Shown: positions 22,095 to 33,399 of the stretch, in pieces | Position numbering within the stretch: position 1 is the first letter of the stretch | Layout of the letters: each line of letters opens with the position of its first letter | Assembly: GCA_949825065.1 (NCBI GenBank) | Contig: OX463849.1 | Span: 43,087,234 to 43,151,233 of the forward strand | DNA length: 64,000 nt | Direction: 5' to 3' | Origin: Odontocerum albicorne | Lineage: Eukaryota > Arthropoda > Insecta > Trichoptera > Odontoceridae | Notes under the pieces: generated by a model | What the model was told of the DNA's origin: nothing | Databases searched by the model: none | The model's input: only the letters and a program-made list of their open reading frames with translations | Translations under genes and position numbers: made by a program

Positions 22095-25070
22095 CAATCA
22101 TTTAATTTATCTTGTGATTAAATTTTATTTCGTCTTTTTGCCTTGAAAATGCACTGACGTGATATTTAAATCTGTAAAATGCATTATGTAATCGCATCTT
22201 AGAATTTCACTTTCTTTTCTTATCTGCCTTCGGCATTATTGGAAATGGGGGAAAGTGAAGAGATGGAGTAAAAATTTTGTCAATTTCCTCACAAGTTCCT
22301 GTCTCTTCCTATTCGAATCGTAAATCAAATCATTCATACATTTTGACTCACAGAAGTGTCAGTCGTGCGATTTTAAATGGAACGGAAATATTTTGATTTG
22401 GTGAATTTGGTTTCATGATTAAAGAGAAGGAAATGTTTCCTTTTTATTTTTAGTACTTAAAACGAGCTGTTTTAGTCCGAAGTAACCCTTCTACGTCATT
22501 ATTTTCTAAATATATTTTAATAAATATTTATCACCTTTTTTTCTTATCTAACTTATAAAAAATTACTTGTTACGATAATTTTTGTATTTAAAAAGGACTT
22601 TTTTGATAAAAAAGCAGCTTATGAAAAATCTAATATTCAGATTTTTTTTGTAAATGACTGTAGTGCGAAAAGCACAGATAGCATAATAAGTTTTTTTTTC
22701 AAATCCGACTTATGTAATACCAACTTTTTTCTGTGTATTAACTGGCATAATTTAGTTTTAAATTTTAATCATGATTCATACATGTGTTGATATTCTATTT
22801 GTATGATTACAAGATAATATCGTGCTAATTTTTTTTCTCGTACGTAGCTTTTCTCGCAAATATGGAACAATGCTCAATTTTTTTATACTTATAGTTTAAA
22901 TTCAAACTGCCTTATATTTTAAACATATAAATCAAACCTATGTAACCCTTTTTCAAACAAACATACATTTTCAGAAATTTCTATCAATTCAGTTTCTAAG
23001 TTCTAAACTCAATTATTTCTAAATAACTACGAGTATATAACACGTACATACTCGTATTATGAATAATAGTTCTGAGAACACGTGCCGTTTCAATTTGTTA
23101 TCGAAATTGCTTGACAGTTCAATTAAAATGTTGAATTGTGTCTGAAATTAATCGTAATTTACTCTATATATTTTAATGCTTTGTACCCATTTTAATACAA
23201 TACTTCGCACGGTATAATATTAACTCATTTGTGTAACCTTTCACTAAAAGTTATAGATTAACAGTGTTATATTTCAAGTTAAATAGTTTCTCTATTTATC
23301 AGGTAGACCTTTTATTAACTTGTGGTTGAACTCTCATTTTGTGATTTATAGATAAAGCATAAAAGTAAAATGGATTGTTTTTTTTTGTTTTCACTAGTTT
23401 GTTTTCATAATCTGAGAGCAACCAAAAAGGTTTTAAACATTGGTAAATATTATTGGTTTGTCAAAGTAAAAATTGTTTTTTTCTTGATGAGTATTGTATT
23501 GGGGTTTTTAATTGATTATTTTTGTCACTTTTATTCAATTCAATGAAATCTCGATATTTATTATTTCCAGTATTTTTCCTTTAAGTAATTGATATATTCT
23601 TTAAAAAATGTTTTTTACGTACTTGAAGTGTATTACAACAAACAGCCTCACGTTTTTACTTGTTTCAGTTAGAATTTCATATGAAAAATGGTTAACAAAT
23701 CAGAGAAAAATTATTGGTTCAATACCTAACATATGTGCATATTGTTTAAAAACTCTTTGTTATTTAAACCTACAAATATTTGCCATAGCTTCCTCTTTCC
23801 ATTTATTGTTTCTCATTATTTCGATATTTTGGAGGTCGATTTCTTTTTCAAGATAATTCCATTAGTCGTCTTCATCTCAACTCTTAATATCTGCAGTGAA
23901 ATTCTACTAAAAATAATTTGCGCTCTCGCTCTTATAATATGATGCTAAATGAAACATTTGAATAAGCTATCGAATTACATGGTTCATTAGCCTGATTTCG
24001 TCCATTTAATTGATTCTAAATAATTGCGTTCAATGAATTGACCTATTCACTAATTATGTTTATACATTTCATGTTGGGGTTAACATTTGATAATACAGAT
24101 TCGCTTTATGAAAGTCAGCCGGAATGACCTCAACTATCCGTCTTTATGATCGATAAGGAGGATGGGGTAATATTCGCTATGATTGCTGAGTTGACTGAAT
24201 GGTTAGAATTCTCCATGGTTATTAGGTAGTTGGCGAAAACCGCAGCACTCTGCGGTACGTAGTTCTAACACCCTCTTGATCCTCGCCATCTTACGGTTAA
24301 TACTGCTATTTAGGATGCTTTGGAATATAAGTTTTATACATTTGAGCATTTATTCTTGAATACTAAGAGATGAATAATCTAGAAAGTGTTTCTTTTAAAT
24401 ATATGACAGAATTTAACGTACAATAAATAGTTTTTGAAATAAGAAATTGTAAAAGGTAGATCATTTACGAATTTGTTTATTTTGATTTTAATCTACGTTT
24501 AAAAATGTTCATGCGGTTAACACATTTAACACCTGGTTGCTACTTCGAATCCTTCTCTGTGCTATGCGCCTTCAGATCGTATGACCTTTTCTCCACATAG
24601 TTTTTAATTTTAGATTTGGTGTATCTAAAAACAAAAACGAAATAAATATTTATAATTTATAAAATTTTATTTTTCTTTCTAAGCCATCTTTTTATAACAA
24701 TTCTACGAATCATTAAGGAATTATACTTATTTCTTTTACACATTAATACATATTTTAATGTTCTTTTTTTCTATTTATTATAAAAACAGTTATAAAACAA
24801 TCCATGGTTAAATTTTACAGAACATTTACAGCTCTGTAAGATTCAATTATAGATTTGTTCTTTTCTATTTTTCATTATTAATGAAAAAAAAAACTCCTTC
24901 AAATAAAATATAATATTCCATGTTTAGTAAAATTTCTTTAGTTTATATTAATATTTACTTGTTAATGCGAAAAAAAATCTTAATTTATATTTATTTCGTT
25001 ACATGATCTTATTTAATTCATATAAATATTTAATATTCTTCGTAAATTCCTTTTTACATTTTTTTCAATG
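22095..25070. other. Long AT-rich stretch, no gene seen
   Basis: No supported gene. Around 24190-24260 a TGACTGAATGGTTAGAATTC word recalls a box A, and around 24545 an ACTTCGAATCCT word recalls a box B, but neither has a clear partner. TACGAGTA/TACTCGTA octamers occur at 23028 and 23048. Confidence 0.35.
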
Positions 25071-25077
25071 GGCAAAA

Positions 25078-25131
25078 ATTTATAGTATGATAGAAGTTTC
25101 AGGAAATTTATAGTAAGATAGAAGTTTCAGG
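25078..25131. repeat. 28-bp tandem duplication
   Basis: ATTTATAGTATGATAGAAGT and its copy (ATTTATAGTAAGATAGAAGT) follow each other directly, with one difference. Confidence 0.7.
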
Positions 25132-25134
25132 CTG

Positions 25135-26155
25135 TTAGTTATCTATCGAAAATATTTTCAGCTTCAGCCAAGTAACAATATTTTCAACCGTATTTTAGCG
25201 CCACTCTGATTTAACACCCATTTATTCTTTCCTGTATTACATTTTGTTCCCCAATAACTTAGCGGAGATAAATTATGTTCAACCTTTTTCAATTAAATTA
25301 ATTTTGTCCTAGGTTTGATTAATGTACCGAGCAGGGGTGATTACACACGATTAATTTATCAAAGGTCACGAAAATTCGTGTTTGCTTATGCCGAAGTATA
25401 AGTATAAAGAGGTCTTTTAATTATCGCGTTGCTTCTTCCACCAAGAATGTCTTGATATAGTGTTTAAGTACTCGTATGAGAACTATCTTAATAAAACGGC
25501 TCACAACTTTGCCTAGAAGAAAATTTATAGTCGAAGGCATTATTATTTCTTTCTTTAGATTAATTTGGGTTCCTTCAATTTATTATAGCAGGCGCTTATT
25601 TCTGTTATTTATTAATATTTGTTCGAAAAAGTATAAAATATATACTTCTTTATCGCTATTTGCTGTTGAGTAATATTTTTAGTAGCTTATCGTTCAAATA
25701 CATCAAAATAATAATACACTAATTAAGCTCCCATAAGTGAAAGTGGAAATGAATGAGATTGTTAATAATATTTAAAGGTCAAGTTTTATAGCACCGTTTA
25801 GAGAACAGACTCCCCACATGGATGCTCTAACTTGGGAATCAAACCCATTTTCATTGCAAGATTAAAAATATTACGAGAAATAAAATAAATTCAGTGTAAG
25901 GATAGAAAGGTGGTTTGGATCTGCTTGGAAAAAAAATTATTGAGGAAACCACAGATAATTTACCAAGGGAAGACGAACTGCAAAGAAACGTTTGCAGATA
26001 TTTCGATATGTTATAATAACACATTCGGCTTTATGTGGAGTGTAGTTTATGTATGTATTTTCATACATTTTGAGAAAACCTTTCGAAAAGTCTTGACTTT
26101 AAGTGTTTCCTAAAACTGCACACGTCACCCATATATCTAACACTTGGAGACAGAC
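25135..26155. other. AT-rich stretch, no gene seen
   Basis: Near 25805-25870 a minus-strand GGGTTTGATTCCC looks like a SINE box B, without a recognisable box A. A TACTCGTA octamer lies at 25469. Confidence 0.35.
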
Positions 26156-26265
26156 CAGATCATTTCTCGCCAGGAACAGCAACAGCAAAAGTCCTGCCAT
26201 AGAACCTAGCGCTGTTGGATCGATTCAGAATAATCAATTTATTCGATGAAGATGAGATCGATCTC

Positions 26266-26580
26266 AAAGTTCTGCTCCTCTCCGAAGTAACATCTCTCAG
26301 ACACAAATTCAAAGTTCTGCTCCTCTCCGAAGTAACATCTCTCAGACACAAATTCAAAGTTCTGCTCCTCTCCGAAGTAACATCTCTCAGACACAAATTC
26401 AAAGTTCTGCTCCTCTCCGAAGTAACATCTCTCAGACACAAATTCAAAGTTCTGCTCCTCTCCGAAGTAACATCTCTCAGACACAAATTCAAAGTTCTGC
26501 TCCTCTCCGAAGTAACATCTCTCAGACACAAATTCAAAGTTCTGCTCCTCTCCGAAGTAACATCTCTCAGACACAAATTC
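26266..26580. repeat. Exact 45-bp tandem array, 7 units
   Basis: Seven identical 45-bp units start at 26266, 26311, 26356, 26401, 26446, 26491 and 26536. I see no difference between them. Because 45 is a multiple of three and the unit lacks stops in several frames, it stays open in three: one plus-strand frame with a 15-residue repeat (KVLLLSEVTSLRHKF) and two minus-strand frames (NLCLRDVTSERSRTL; FEFVSERCYFGEEQN). The surrounding open frames span 26215-26640 (+) and 26160-26600 (-). None resembles a known protein, and no splice or promoter context supports one. Sequence identity points to recent expansion. I regard it as a minisatellite first and as coding only as an alternative. Confidence 0.95.
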
Positions 26581-26589
26581 AAAAGATAC

Positions 26590-26800
26590 AGTGTAGACAC
26601 ACCATTAAAGGGCTTGAATAATATAGTAAATAGGAATTAAACAAAATAGGTTTTGTGGGTGTAAAGACACGTCGGCTGTGGTCTCAATTTAAGGAGGTAC
26701 CTCGTTTCACAAACGTACAAAATGTTTTTTTTTGTGAGAAAACAACAGACAATTTACCAAAGAAAAAAGAAAAATAAATTGGGTCTAAACAGATATTTCT
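26590..26800. other. Short flank, nothing seen
   Basis: No feature recognised between the array and the SINE. Confidence 0.3.
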
Positions 26801-26804
26801 AAAT

Positions 26805-26990
26805 GTGACGCCCTCGTTGATATAGTTGGTTAGTCGCATATCTACCGCGGGGTTTGCGCGATTGATTCGCGTTGTAACCTGGTTTTTTCTAAGGGTTGCA
26901 TTGTAGATTTATTGTATTTACACACCTCTCTGGTTGTTTGGAAGAGATTACCATATAGCGCCACCAGGCAGATAAACCAGTCAGGCGTGT
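26805..26990 (+). mobile_element. tRNA-derived SINE (family A)
   Basis: GACGCCCTCGTTGATATAGT and TGGTTAGTCGC form a box A-like head, and GATTGATTCGCGTTG is the degraded box B. The body ends with CTGGTTGTTTGGAAGAGATT, ACCATATAGCGCCACCAGGC, the LINE-like tail. Substitutions in box B suggest an old copy. Confidence 0.6.
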
Positions 26991-26999
26991 TATATATAG

Positions 27000-29570
27000 T
27001 GAAAAATCAATACGATTTAAACACCTAGCATTAACCATGAAAAAAAGAAAACAATCTTCAAATTATTAAAATAAAAACATACAAAAAATCACGTTCGCTT
27101 TACCAAGTTAAAACAATACCAAAAGTTTTCCGTGACAATCGTTACGTTTTACCATGATACGTATAATATCGACCATCCTCATTCCATTATCCACTCCGTT
27201 ATGGATTTCCCAGATTTATGCATCCCCCTAGCGCAAGAATTGAACCTTTCTCAGCACAATGGTCATTGAAAGCCATTGCGGCACTTATTGAATAGTTGTC
27301 CTAACGATATCTCGATACTTAGTCATATGTAGCTATAGCAATCTATGCTAATGGCTATCGTAGGCCATTTTCTATGCTCTCAAACTTTTCTTTGTGTAGA
27401 TTACTTCTATTGTTTATTTGATGTCCGTTTTATGTGTATTTTTTACACATGGCTATTTTTATTAAATGTACTACTGTACATAGAGACTTCTTTAAATTCT
27501 TTATTCGTATTTTCCTCTGTTTGCCTTGCACTATTGTTTAATTCTACTTTCGTTATTTATTTTTCTTCTTACTGTTTCATTTCGTACCCTTTAATATATC
27601 TGATCATTTTGTTTGTTATTTTGTCATCAGATAATCGTACCGAAAGTCTGCCACTGTCCCACTTCTTAGTTCTTTGTCACGATTCAAAGAATGTCTGGAG
27701 TGTAACATAGTTATGTTCCGATATGTTTTAAATAAGCATAACATGTTAATTTTTTAATTAAATTTGTATTTTTCCTGTAGAACTTAATTTGAAACTGTTT
27801 GATTTTTCTCTTAAATACGAAGAAAATCTACATATGTAGAAAATGTTGTATTTTAGTGACATATCTCTTTCACTTAATTAAATTTTACAAAAGTATTGAC
27901 AATGCTTTCGTGATCTTGGGCAGTAACCAACCTAATGATCGCAACCGCCACTTCTATGTTATATCCCTAAAGTCAACTTATTTTATTTTCTTTTAATATA
28001 TTTAATAATAAATTATTCGATTCCCGAAGTTGAGAGCCCTTGTGGAGGGTCTGCTATCGTAATTGTCCTTTTATTATTATCGTTTGTAAAGTTGGACAAT
28101 GTTTTTGTAAAGCGGAATGGGTGCGTCGATTACATGTTTGATTTGTTGTATAGAAAAATCATTCACTTAAAAATGAATAACGCTTAGCTTAATCTTTTAA
28201 TGTCCATATGAACTGGTTAAAAGGTTTATAAAAGCCAACAAAATCACATCAACCCCTTAGTCGCTGTAAAACCGACCTACCTTTCCATTATAAGCTCCCG
28301 AAGCATTATCTGTTGCCTGACTAGTCCACCTACAGTATTAGCTGGGACGGTCAAGGTCTGAGTGAATGTGATGGAATACAAGTAGCCTGAACGAGTGAAC
28401 TTGTTTTTGCTAAATAATTAGTGTAAGAGTTGTTATCTAGTTATAAGTAGTATGTAGGTGTTAATTATTTCTAAGAAATCATATATTAAGATTGAAAAAA
28501 TAAAATAAAATGATATGTAAGAAAATAAGATAAAGTAAGTTCATAAATTATAACATATAATTAAGATTAGTTAAGTAATAAATTTGTATATAGGTATAGC
28601 CTTGACAAATGTTTGTACAATAATTTACTTTGTTTAATAAAAAAGAAAAAATATATATGAACTGGTTACGTATTTAAATGATTTTTCGATGGATTGTGGT
28701 GATTTTCCTGGTGAGAGCTTTATTCCCCTGAGTATGGTTGTATAGATACGGTATCATTAGTGTTGGAAGAGTACGCGAAGGGCTGTTAATCTGATCTGTC
28801 GTACGCTTAAATCTAGATGAGTTCTAGAGACATTTATAAGTTAATTTTGACATAACTAATAGTAAACCTGATTTATTGAGTTATTTATTTATTGAGTGAA
28901 TAGTAAACCTGATTTATTGACATCACGATAATGGTTAATTAACGTACTGTTTTTTTTAAATATGTTTTTGAATATTTTTCAAATAATTATTTCTTTTCGT
29001 ACCAAAGCTTGAATAACACACAAGGAGAGACAATATATTATTTTTACGACGTCACGTATTCCGAGTTCTGTACGGTCTTCTGAGCGAGTTTCCTAAGTTG
29101 ATTTTGTAACTTTATCAAATATGAAGTGGTCATAGACATTGTACGATATTTTTATTATCAACTTTATGAATGTAACATTTTTCTGTGACTAACAGCGGAA
29201 GATCGGTATAAGATAAGCCACGTTTTACAAGGGACGAAGGACGTTTATAGGCAATCGATAGAATGTTGATTAATTTTAAGGCTTTCTTTCTTACTTTCTT
29301 TGTTTGTATAAAAAAGTTGAAAGATGTCATTTTTAAGAAGAGGGATGATTTTTTATTACACTTATTGTTTTTTTATTACACTTTATGCATTAAGAATGGT
29401 TATTTGTTTATTCCTTCGGTTTGAAATTTCATGACTGCCGGTCTGGTGCTAATCGATGATAGAGATTATGATAAACATTTTTAACAGGTCACTTTCATTT
29501 TAGAAACGATAAATATTGGACAGATTTGATTTATTTGTTTTACATCTTTTAAAATCATTGATTTATGAAT
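27000..29570. other. AT-rich stretch, no supported gene
   Basis: A T-rich 121-codon hydrophobic frame at 27345-27710 is probably chance. The part from 28235 to 28655 starts with G+C-richer sequence and ends in an A-rich tail with TTTAATAAAAAAG, so it may be a LINE 3' UTR, but no coding end is visible. A 22-bp word (AATAGTAAACCTGATTTATT...) is repeated at 28858 and 28902. Confidence 0.35.
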
Positions 29571-29573
29571 ATG

Positions 29574-29825
29574 TTGCTTATAGTTAAGGCATTAACGTTG
29601 TAGAGGTTTAAAGATATTGTAAATTATTTTTATCAAACACTGTTTATTCCAATTTTTTGTAACGGTATAACCCTACAAGTTTCAAAGCTTTCACCTCATC
29701 TTCAGGAGAGCACAAACAAGTCTTGTTTGTGCTCCCCTGAAGATGAGGTGAAAGCCTTGAAACCGGTAGGGTTATACCGTTACAAAAAAGTGGAATAAAC
29801 AGTGTTTGATAAAAATAAATAACAA
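29574..29825 (-). mobile_element. Palindromic retro-like element, copy 1
   Basis: Two long arms of about 85 bp (TCAAACACTGTTTATTCCA... to ...CACCTCATCTTCAGG) are inverted copies around CACAAACAAGTCTTGTTTGTG. One end carries an extra unpaired stretch, here on the left (TTATAGTTAAGGCATTAACG...). In copies 2 and 3 that stretch is on the right, so this copy lies on the minus strand. The imperfect words TGATTTATGAATATG (29559) and TGATTAATGAATG (29826) may be its target-site duplication. Confidence 0.7.
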
Positions 29826-29829
29826 TGAT

Positions 29830-30750
29830 TAATGAATGTTTTTTCCGACGAAATACTTAGTTATTTGGATTGTTTTTCTAATATGTTTTTTTTTCGCCCG
29901 AGTTTTTTTTAGTTGAAAATAATTTGCAGTTTTGCGAGAACTGCCAGATTATATTCAATACTAAGAAACGGTACATATTTTTTTCATCGAACATAAGTTT
30001 TTTGTGTAGAAAATGTAAAAATTCTAGGTTATATAAAATGAGGACATCCGAATTATGATGGTAGTTTAACTAAAGTTTCGTAGAAAGTTTTTACTAACAT
30101 TGACGTGATATTTTTAAGATGATACCAAAAAAGCATAGTTGTTTTACTTTTGCAATAAAAAATGCAAATCAATTGAGAATCCATTAAGCCAAGAAATTTT
30201 AGATAACTAAATATCGCCCCTCGAAAACATCTGCCCGAGTCGTAGAGTTCACTACTCCAATCCCATCATTTCAAGTGCTTGAAAACAGTTTTAATTTTGA
30301 AGTTTCGATCTCACAGTTCCATTTTTATTTCCGTTTCCAATCTGAGATGGCCGATTGCGCTCCATTCATACTACGCTTGCATGTCTATTGAATTATTTGA
30401 TCTTGGCTGAAAACCACCACCGCATCGACCTATCCGTACAGATCATCAATACGGCAAACTGCACAATGGGAGATGTGCCTGAATAAAGGTTAAGGAAACT
30501 CGCGATTGGAGTGTGGAGATTGTATTTTCAAAGAAAGGAAATCTTGTTATGATTCAAACGAAAAGTTGGGGTTATGTCATGTCTTTTGTATAATATGCTT
30601 TGAGTATTTTGTTAAATATTTTACAAATATACTTCTCTTTGGTTTTCTTCTTTGATGTATATATTTTGAGAAACAATATTTTCAAGTGTTATCTACAATT
30701 TAAACGAAATTTATCAATTTTAGACTTATTGATATACGTGTATAGTCCAT
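29830..30750. other. Stretch without recognised genes
   Basis: The segment 30200-30480 is visibly richer in G+C and unlike any repeat elsewhere in the window. No coding frame stands out in it. Confidence 0.35.
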
Positions 30751-30756
30751 TGACTT

Positions 30757-30862
30757 TATTTATTTATTTAACATTTTTATTGCAAATACAATCTGGTGGG
30801 CTTATTGCCAGGCGGCAATCTCTTCCAACCAATCAGACAAAAGTAAATGAAGCAAGTTACGT
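30757..30862 (-). mobile_element. CR1-like LINE 3' end
   Basis: The minus strand reads GTAACTTGCTTCATTTACTT, TTGTCTGATTGGTTGGAAGA, GATTGCCGCCTGGCAATAAG, CCCACCAG and ends in AAATAAATAAATAAA. It is nearly the same as the 3' UTR at 20980-21095. ATTGCC-GCCT-GGCAAT forms a perfect 6-bp hairpin. No coding part is clear to its right. Confidence 0.75.
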
Positions 30863-30959
30863 GGTCGCATACATCATTCAAATGACTATCAATCCCCACG
30901 AAATCCATATACATAACTTTAAGTCAATTAAAGAATTTAATCTTTCAATGACCTAATTT

Positions 30960-31125
30960 TTTATGGAAAAGAAACTTGTCTTGGTATATGATAACAGGGT
31001 AATCAAGGACATCCAGGTTTAGTGGACGGAGAATGAAATGCAATCTTACTGTTGCACTCTTCCAGATTGCATTATATACAAGGAAGTGTAATACTATACA
31101 TTTGTATCACTTACATACTAAAAAT
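30960..31125. other. Short unannotated spacer
   Basis: Nothing recognised. Confidence 0.3.
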
Positions 31126-31129
31126 CATA

Positions 31130-31560
31130 CCATATCACTCTTAGAGTAGGCAGAAATCACAGAACTCCACACTTTTCTATCCATTGGCTTAGTCCACATC
31201 AACACATCGTGTCTTCTTTTCTTCCCTTTCCCTTAGTAAATATTTCTATGACTACCTCCTACCGTCTCTTGTCAATTAATTTCAGAAATATAAATTTATT
31301 TTTTATGTATTAACCAACTCGTTCTCTTGCGGTGGCGAAACCTTCTTAACAGTCGTCTCTATTAAACAGTTATTCTTTTGTCTCATAATTTCTTACATTA
31401 TCGTACATTTTCATATCAGAAATTCTTCACAAGGCAAGCATAGCTACCGCATTTATTCTGCTTTTTAAACTTTTTTTAATGCACACACTTCGGTTCCATA
31501 CACTAAGGAGGCACGAGCGTACCACGGGTCACTATAATTTTAAATATTTTACACTTGCAC
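31130..31560 (-). pseudogene. RTE-like LINE C-terminal relic
   Basis: On the minus strand short blocks appear in broken frames: ASLVYGTEVCALKKV (the 'LLYGSE-W' segment after the palm), KKVSPPQENELVNT, and KVWSSVISAYSKSDM at the end, matching the usual 'KW-S-VSAYP' C-terminus. There are many stops and frameshifts. It is a relic of the same broad family as 41880-42750 and 53000-53640. Confidence 0.55.
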
Positions 31561-31569
31561 TGAAACATT

Positions 31570-32010
31570 ACTTTTATTTTAAGCTTTGCAATTGACATGG
31601 TTTAAAGATTTAGAGCTTTTTTGTAAATTCCTTCTTTTTTCTGTGCTTTCCACAGGATCTGGATAAGGATTGGGCCTATCATTGATTAACGGTGATTTGT
31701 GGGCTCCTATCTCTGCAATCGGCCCTTTTTAGAGGCGCTTATTTTCCAAAAGAAGGGATGACAGGTTATTTGTCGTTTCTTAGGGGATCGTGAAATCGTG
31801 CACTCACGCGGTCAATTCACAGCCATGAAAAATTATAAGTGATTTCGGACCCACTTTTTCCCCTTTCAAATATTATGTTAATGACCTGATTTTTTTTGGG
31901 AACTTTATTTTCTTAGTTAACTTAAACAAGGGGATATGCTAGAATATAACAGTTTTTACGTTATGTAAGTACAGTTATGTAAATAGACTTGTAATTTTAT
32001 CACCGAAATA
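31570..32010. other. Stretch without recognised genes
   Basis: Nothing recognised. Confidence 0.35.
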
Positions 32011-32018
32011 TATTGTCT

Positions 32019-32198
32019 TTTTGTATTTTACTTTCGTTGTATTTTATTTTACTTTTTGTATTTTACTTTCGTTTACTAAAATTTAGTGATAACATAGTAA
32101 ATATAAATTTTTGTATTTTACTTTCGTTGTATTTTATTTTACTTTTTGTATTTTACTTTCGTTTTCTAAAATGTAGTGATAACATAGTAAATATAAAT
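32019..32198. repeat. 90-bp tandem duplication
   Basis: Units at 32019-32108 and 32109-32198 are nearly identical, differing at a few sites (TTTACTAAAATT versus TTTTCTAAAATG). Each also contains an inner repeat of TTTTGTATTTTACTTTCGTT. The unit is a multiple of three, so a hydrophobic frame passes through both, but nothing suggests it is a gene. Confidence 0.85.
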
Positions 32199-32230
32199 CC
32201 GATTTATATATACTATGTATATATCATAAT

Positions 32231-32610
32231 ACAACCCGGCGGGCTCATTGCTATGCACAACCAACAATAATGTTGCTAAAGAAGTCTTAAGTAAAATCCA
32301 TATTGGGATAATTTTTTTTAATAAAATTTGGCCTCCAACAGGAATAAAACACGCAAATACCGGATCGGAAGATAGTGAAGTAAGCCAGGAAGGTTACCAT
32401 ACATGGATACTTTTGTTGCAAGTTTGATATTATTGAATTGAATTATGGTAAAAAGTTGCTGCAGTCTCTAGCTTCCTATCATTATACTCAACTTATGTAT
32501 TTTTATTTTGTTATATTTTTAATTTGTCAATAATAATGGGTTTTTGCCCCGAGTAAGAGTGCCTTTGAAGAGAGTTTGCTCCCTAAACGAGGCTTTATAA
32601 ATTCGTTGCA
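32231..32610 (-). mobile_element. Dimeric SINE (two tRNA-like heads), diverged copy
   Basis: It aligns in order with 47725-48068. Shared landmarks are a first head (CCTCGTTTAGGGAGCAAACT...), a linker with TTGACAAATT...ATAAGTTGAGTATAATG, a second head around 32345-32470, TTTTACTTAAGACTTCTTTA, and a short tail TTGGTTGTGCATAGCAATGA, GCCCGCC. The box B motifs are more decayed than in the other copy. Confidence 0.55.
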
Positions 32611-32614
32611 TTAT

Positions 32615-33310
32615 AATTATCATAACTTTTAATTAGTGCGGTGTAGTGTGTTGGTTAGTGTGATTGTTAATGTGTGGTAAGCACGACTAAATGTGGTCGC
32701 GTACATTTTGGGATGCGAGTTGGGGGAATATAGGAGGCCACATCACTTATTGGGTAAATCCTATTAGGGAAACAAGTATCATAATTTGTTGTTAATATTT
32801 TCATTGAAATATTTTTTTCGTAAACATCTTTCATTATTCTCGCCGCAAACCATAAGTCATTAGACACAGTTTCTGGAATCAAACCCATATAACGGGAATA
32901 TATTCCCAGTAATACCAAATCCGATGTTATTTAAAACTAGTCATCCAGAAACAATTGGGTTGTATCGAAATCACGAATAGTTCAAGATGGCACGTACATA
33001 AGTGTAGTTTGACTCGTTGTATAGCGTGCCCTACTTTGCAGTAGGGTTCACCCGTATTCACAGGAATTGTATTCTCATATCTACAATAGTAACTGCAAGA
33101 TCAACTCTTTAATTTTCAGCCAAGTTTGACTCGATTACGTATATTTCGTTTTACACTTTCCTGTGAGATGAGCTTTGGATGATCTTCTCTCTGAAATCAC
33201 TTGAAATGTGTGAAAACGATTTGATCTCGAAGGCGTGATATTCGTTTGTTTATTGTTTCGTATTCAAGAAAATGAACAAAAATTAGATGGGCAATTTCCA
33301 ATAAAACCTA
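32615..33310. other. Stretch without recognised genes
   Basis: An 83-codon minus-strand frame at 32667-32918 resembles nothing I know. A box B-like GGGTTTGATTCCAG lies on the minus strand near 32875. Confidence 0.3.
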
Positions 33311-33313
33311 GTG

Positions 33314-33390
33314 AATCCCCTTGGAATCAAACCTGTAGCGTTTGCTTGCTCAGCATAAATGCTAACCGTTAGACCACGGGTGCCGTCAAC
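33314..33390 (-). mobile_element. tRNA-like sequence, probable SINE head
   Basis: The minus strand has an excellent box A (TGGTCTAACGGTTAGCA) and box B (AGGTTTGATTCC), resembling Glu/Asp-type tRNAs. The ends (GACGGCA and ...AAGGGG) do not pair as an acceptor stem, so I call it a SINE head or tRNA pseudogene, not a tRNA gene. Confidence 0.55.
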
Positions 33391-33399
33391 ATTTTTCAA

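Noticed and set aside
26160..26600. Repeat protein encoded by the 45-bp array
   Set aside because: Three frames are equally open only because the unit is a multiple of three without stops. No promoter, splice or family evidence favours one of them.
27345..27710. 121-codon hydrophobic membrane-like frame
   Set aside because: Its Phe/Leu/Tyr/Ser/Ile bias follows from T-rich sequence, with no signal or family features.
32013..32270. Protein with two 30-residue hydrophobic repeats
   Set aside because: The frame simply crosses a T-rich 90-bp tandem duplication and runs into a SINE.
33314..33390. Functional tRNA gene
   Set aside because: Box A and B are good but the two ends do not pair as an acceptor stem. 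The other tRNA-like stretches are SINE heads.
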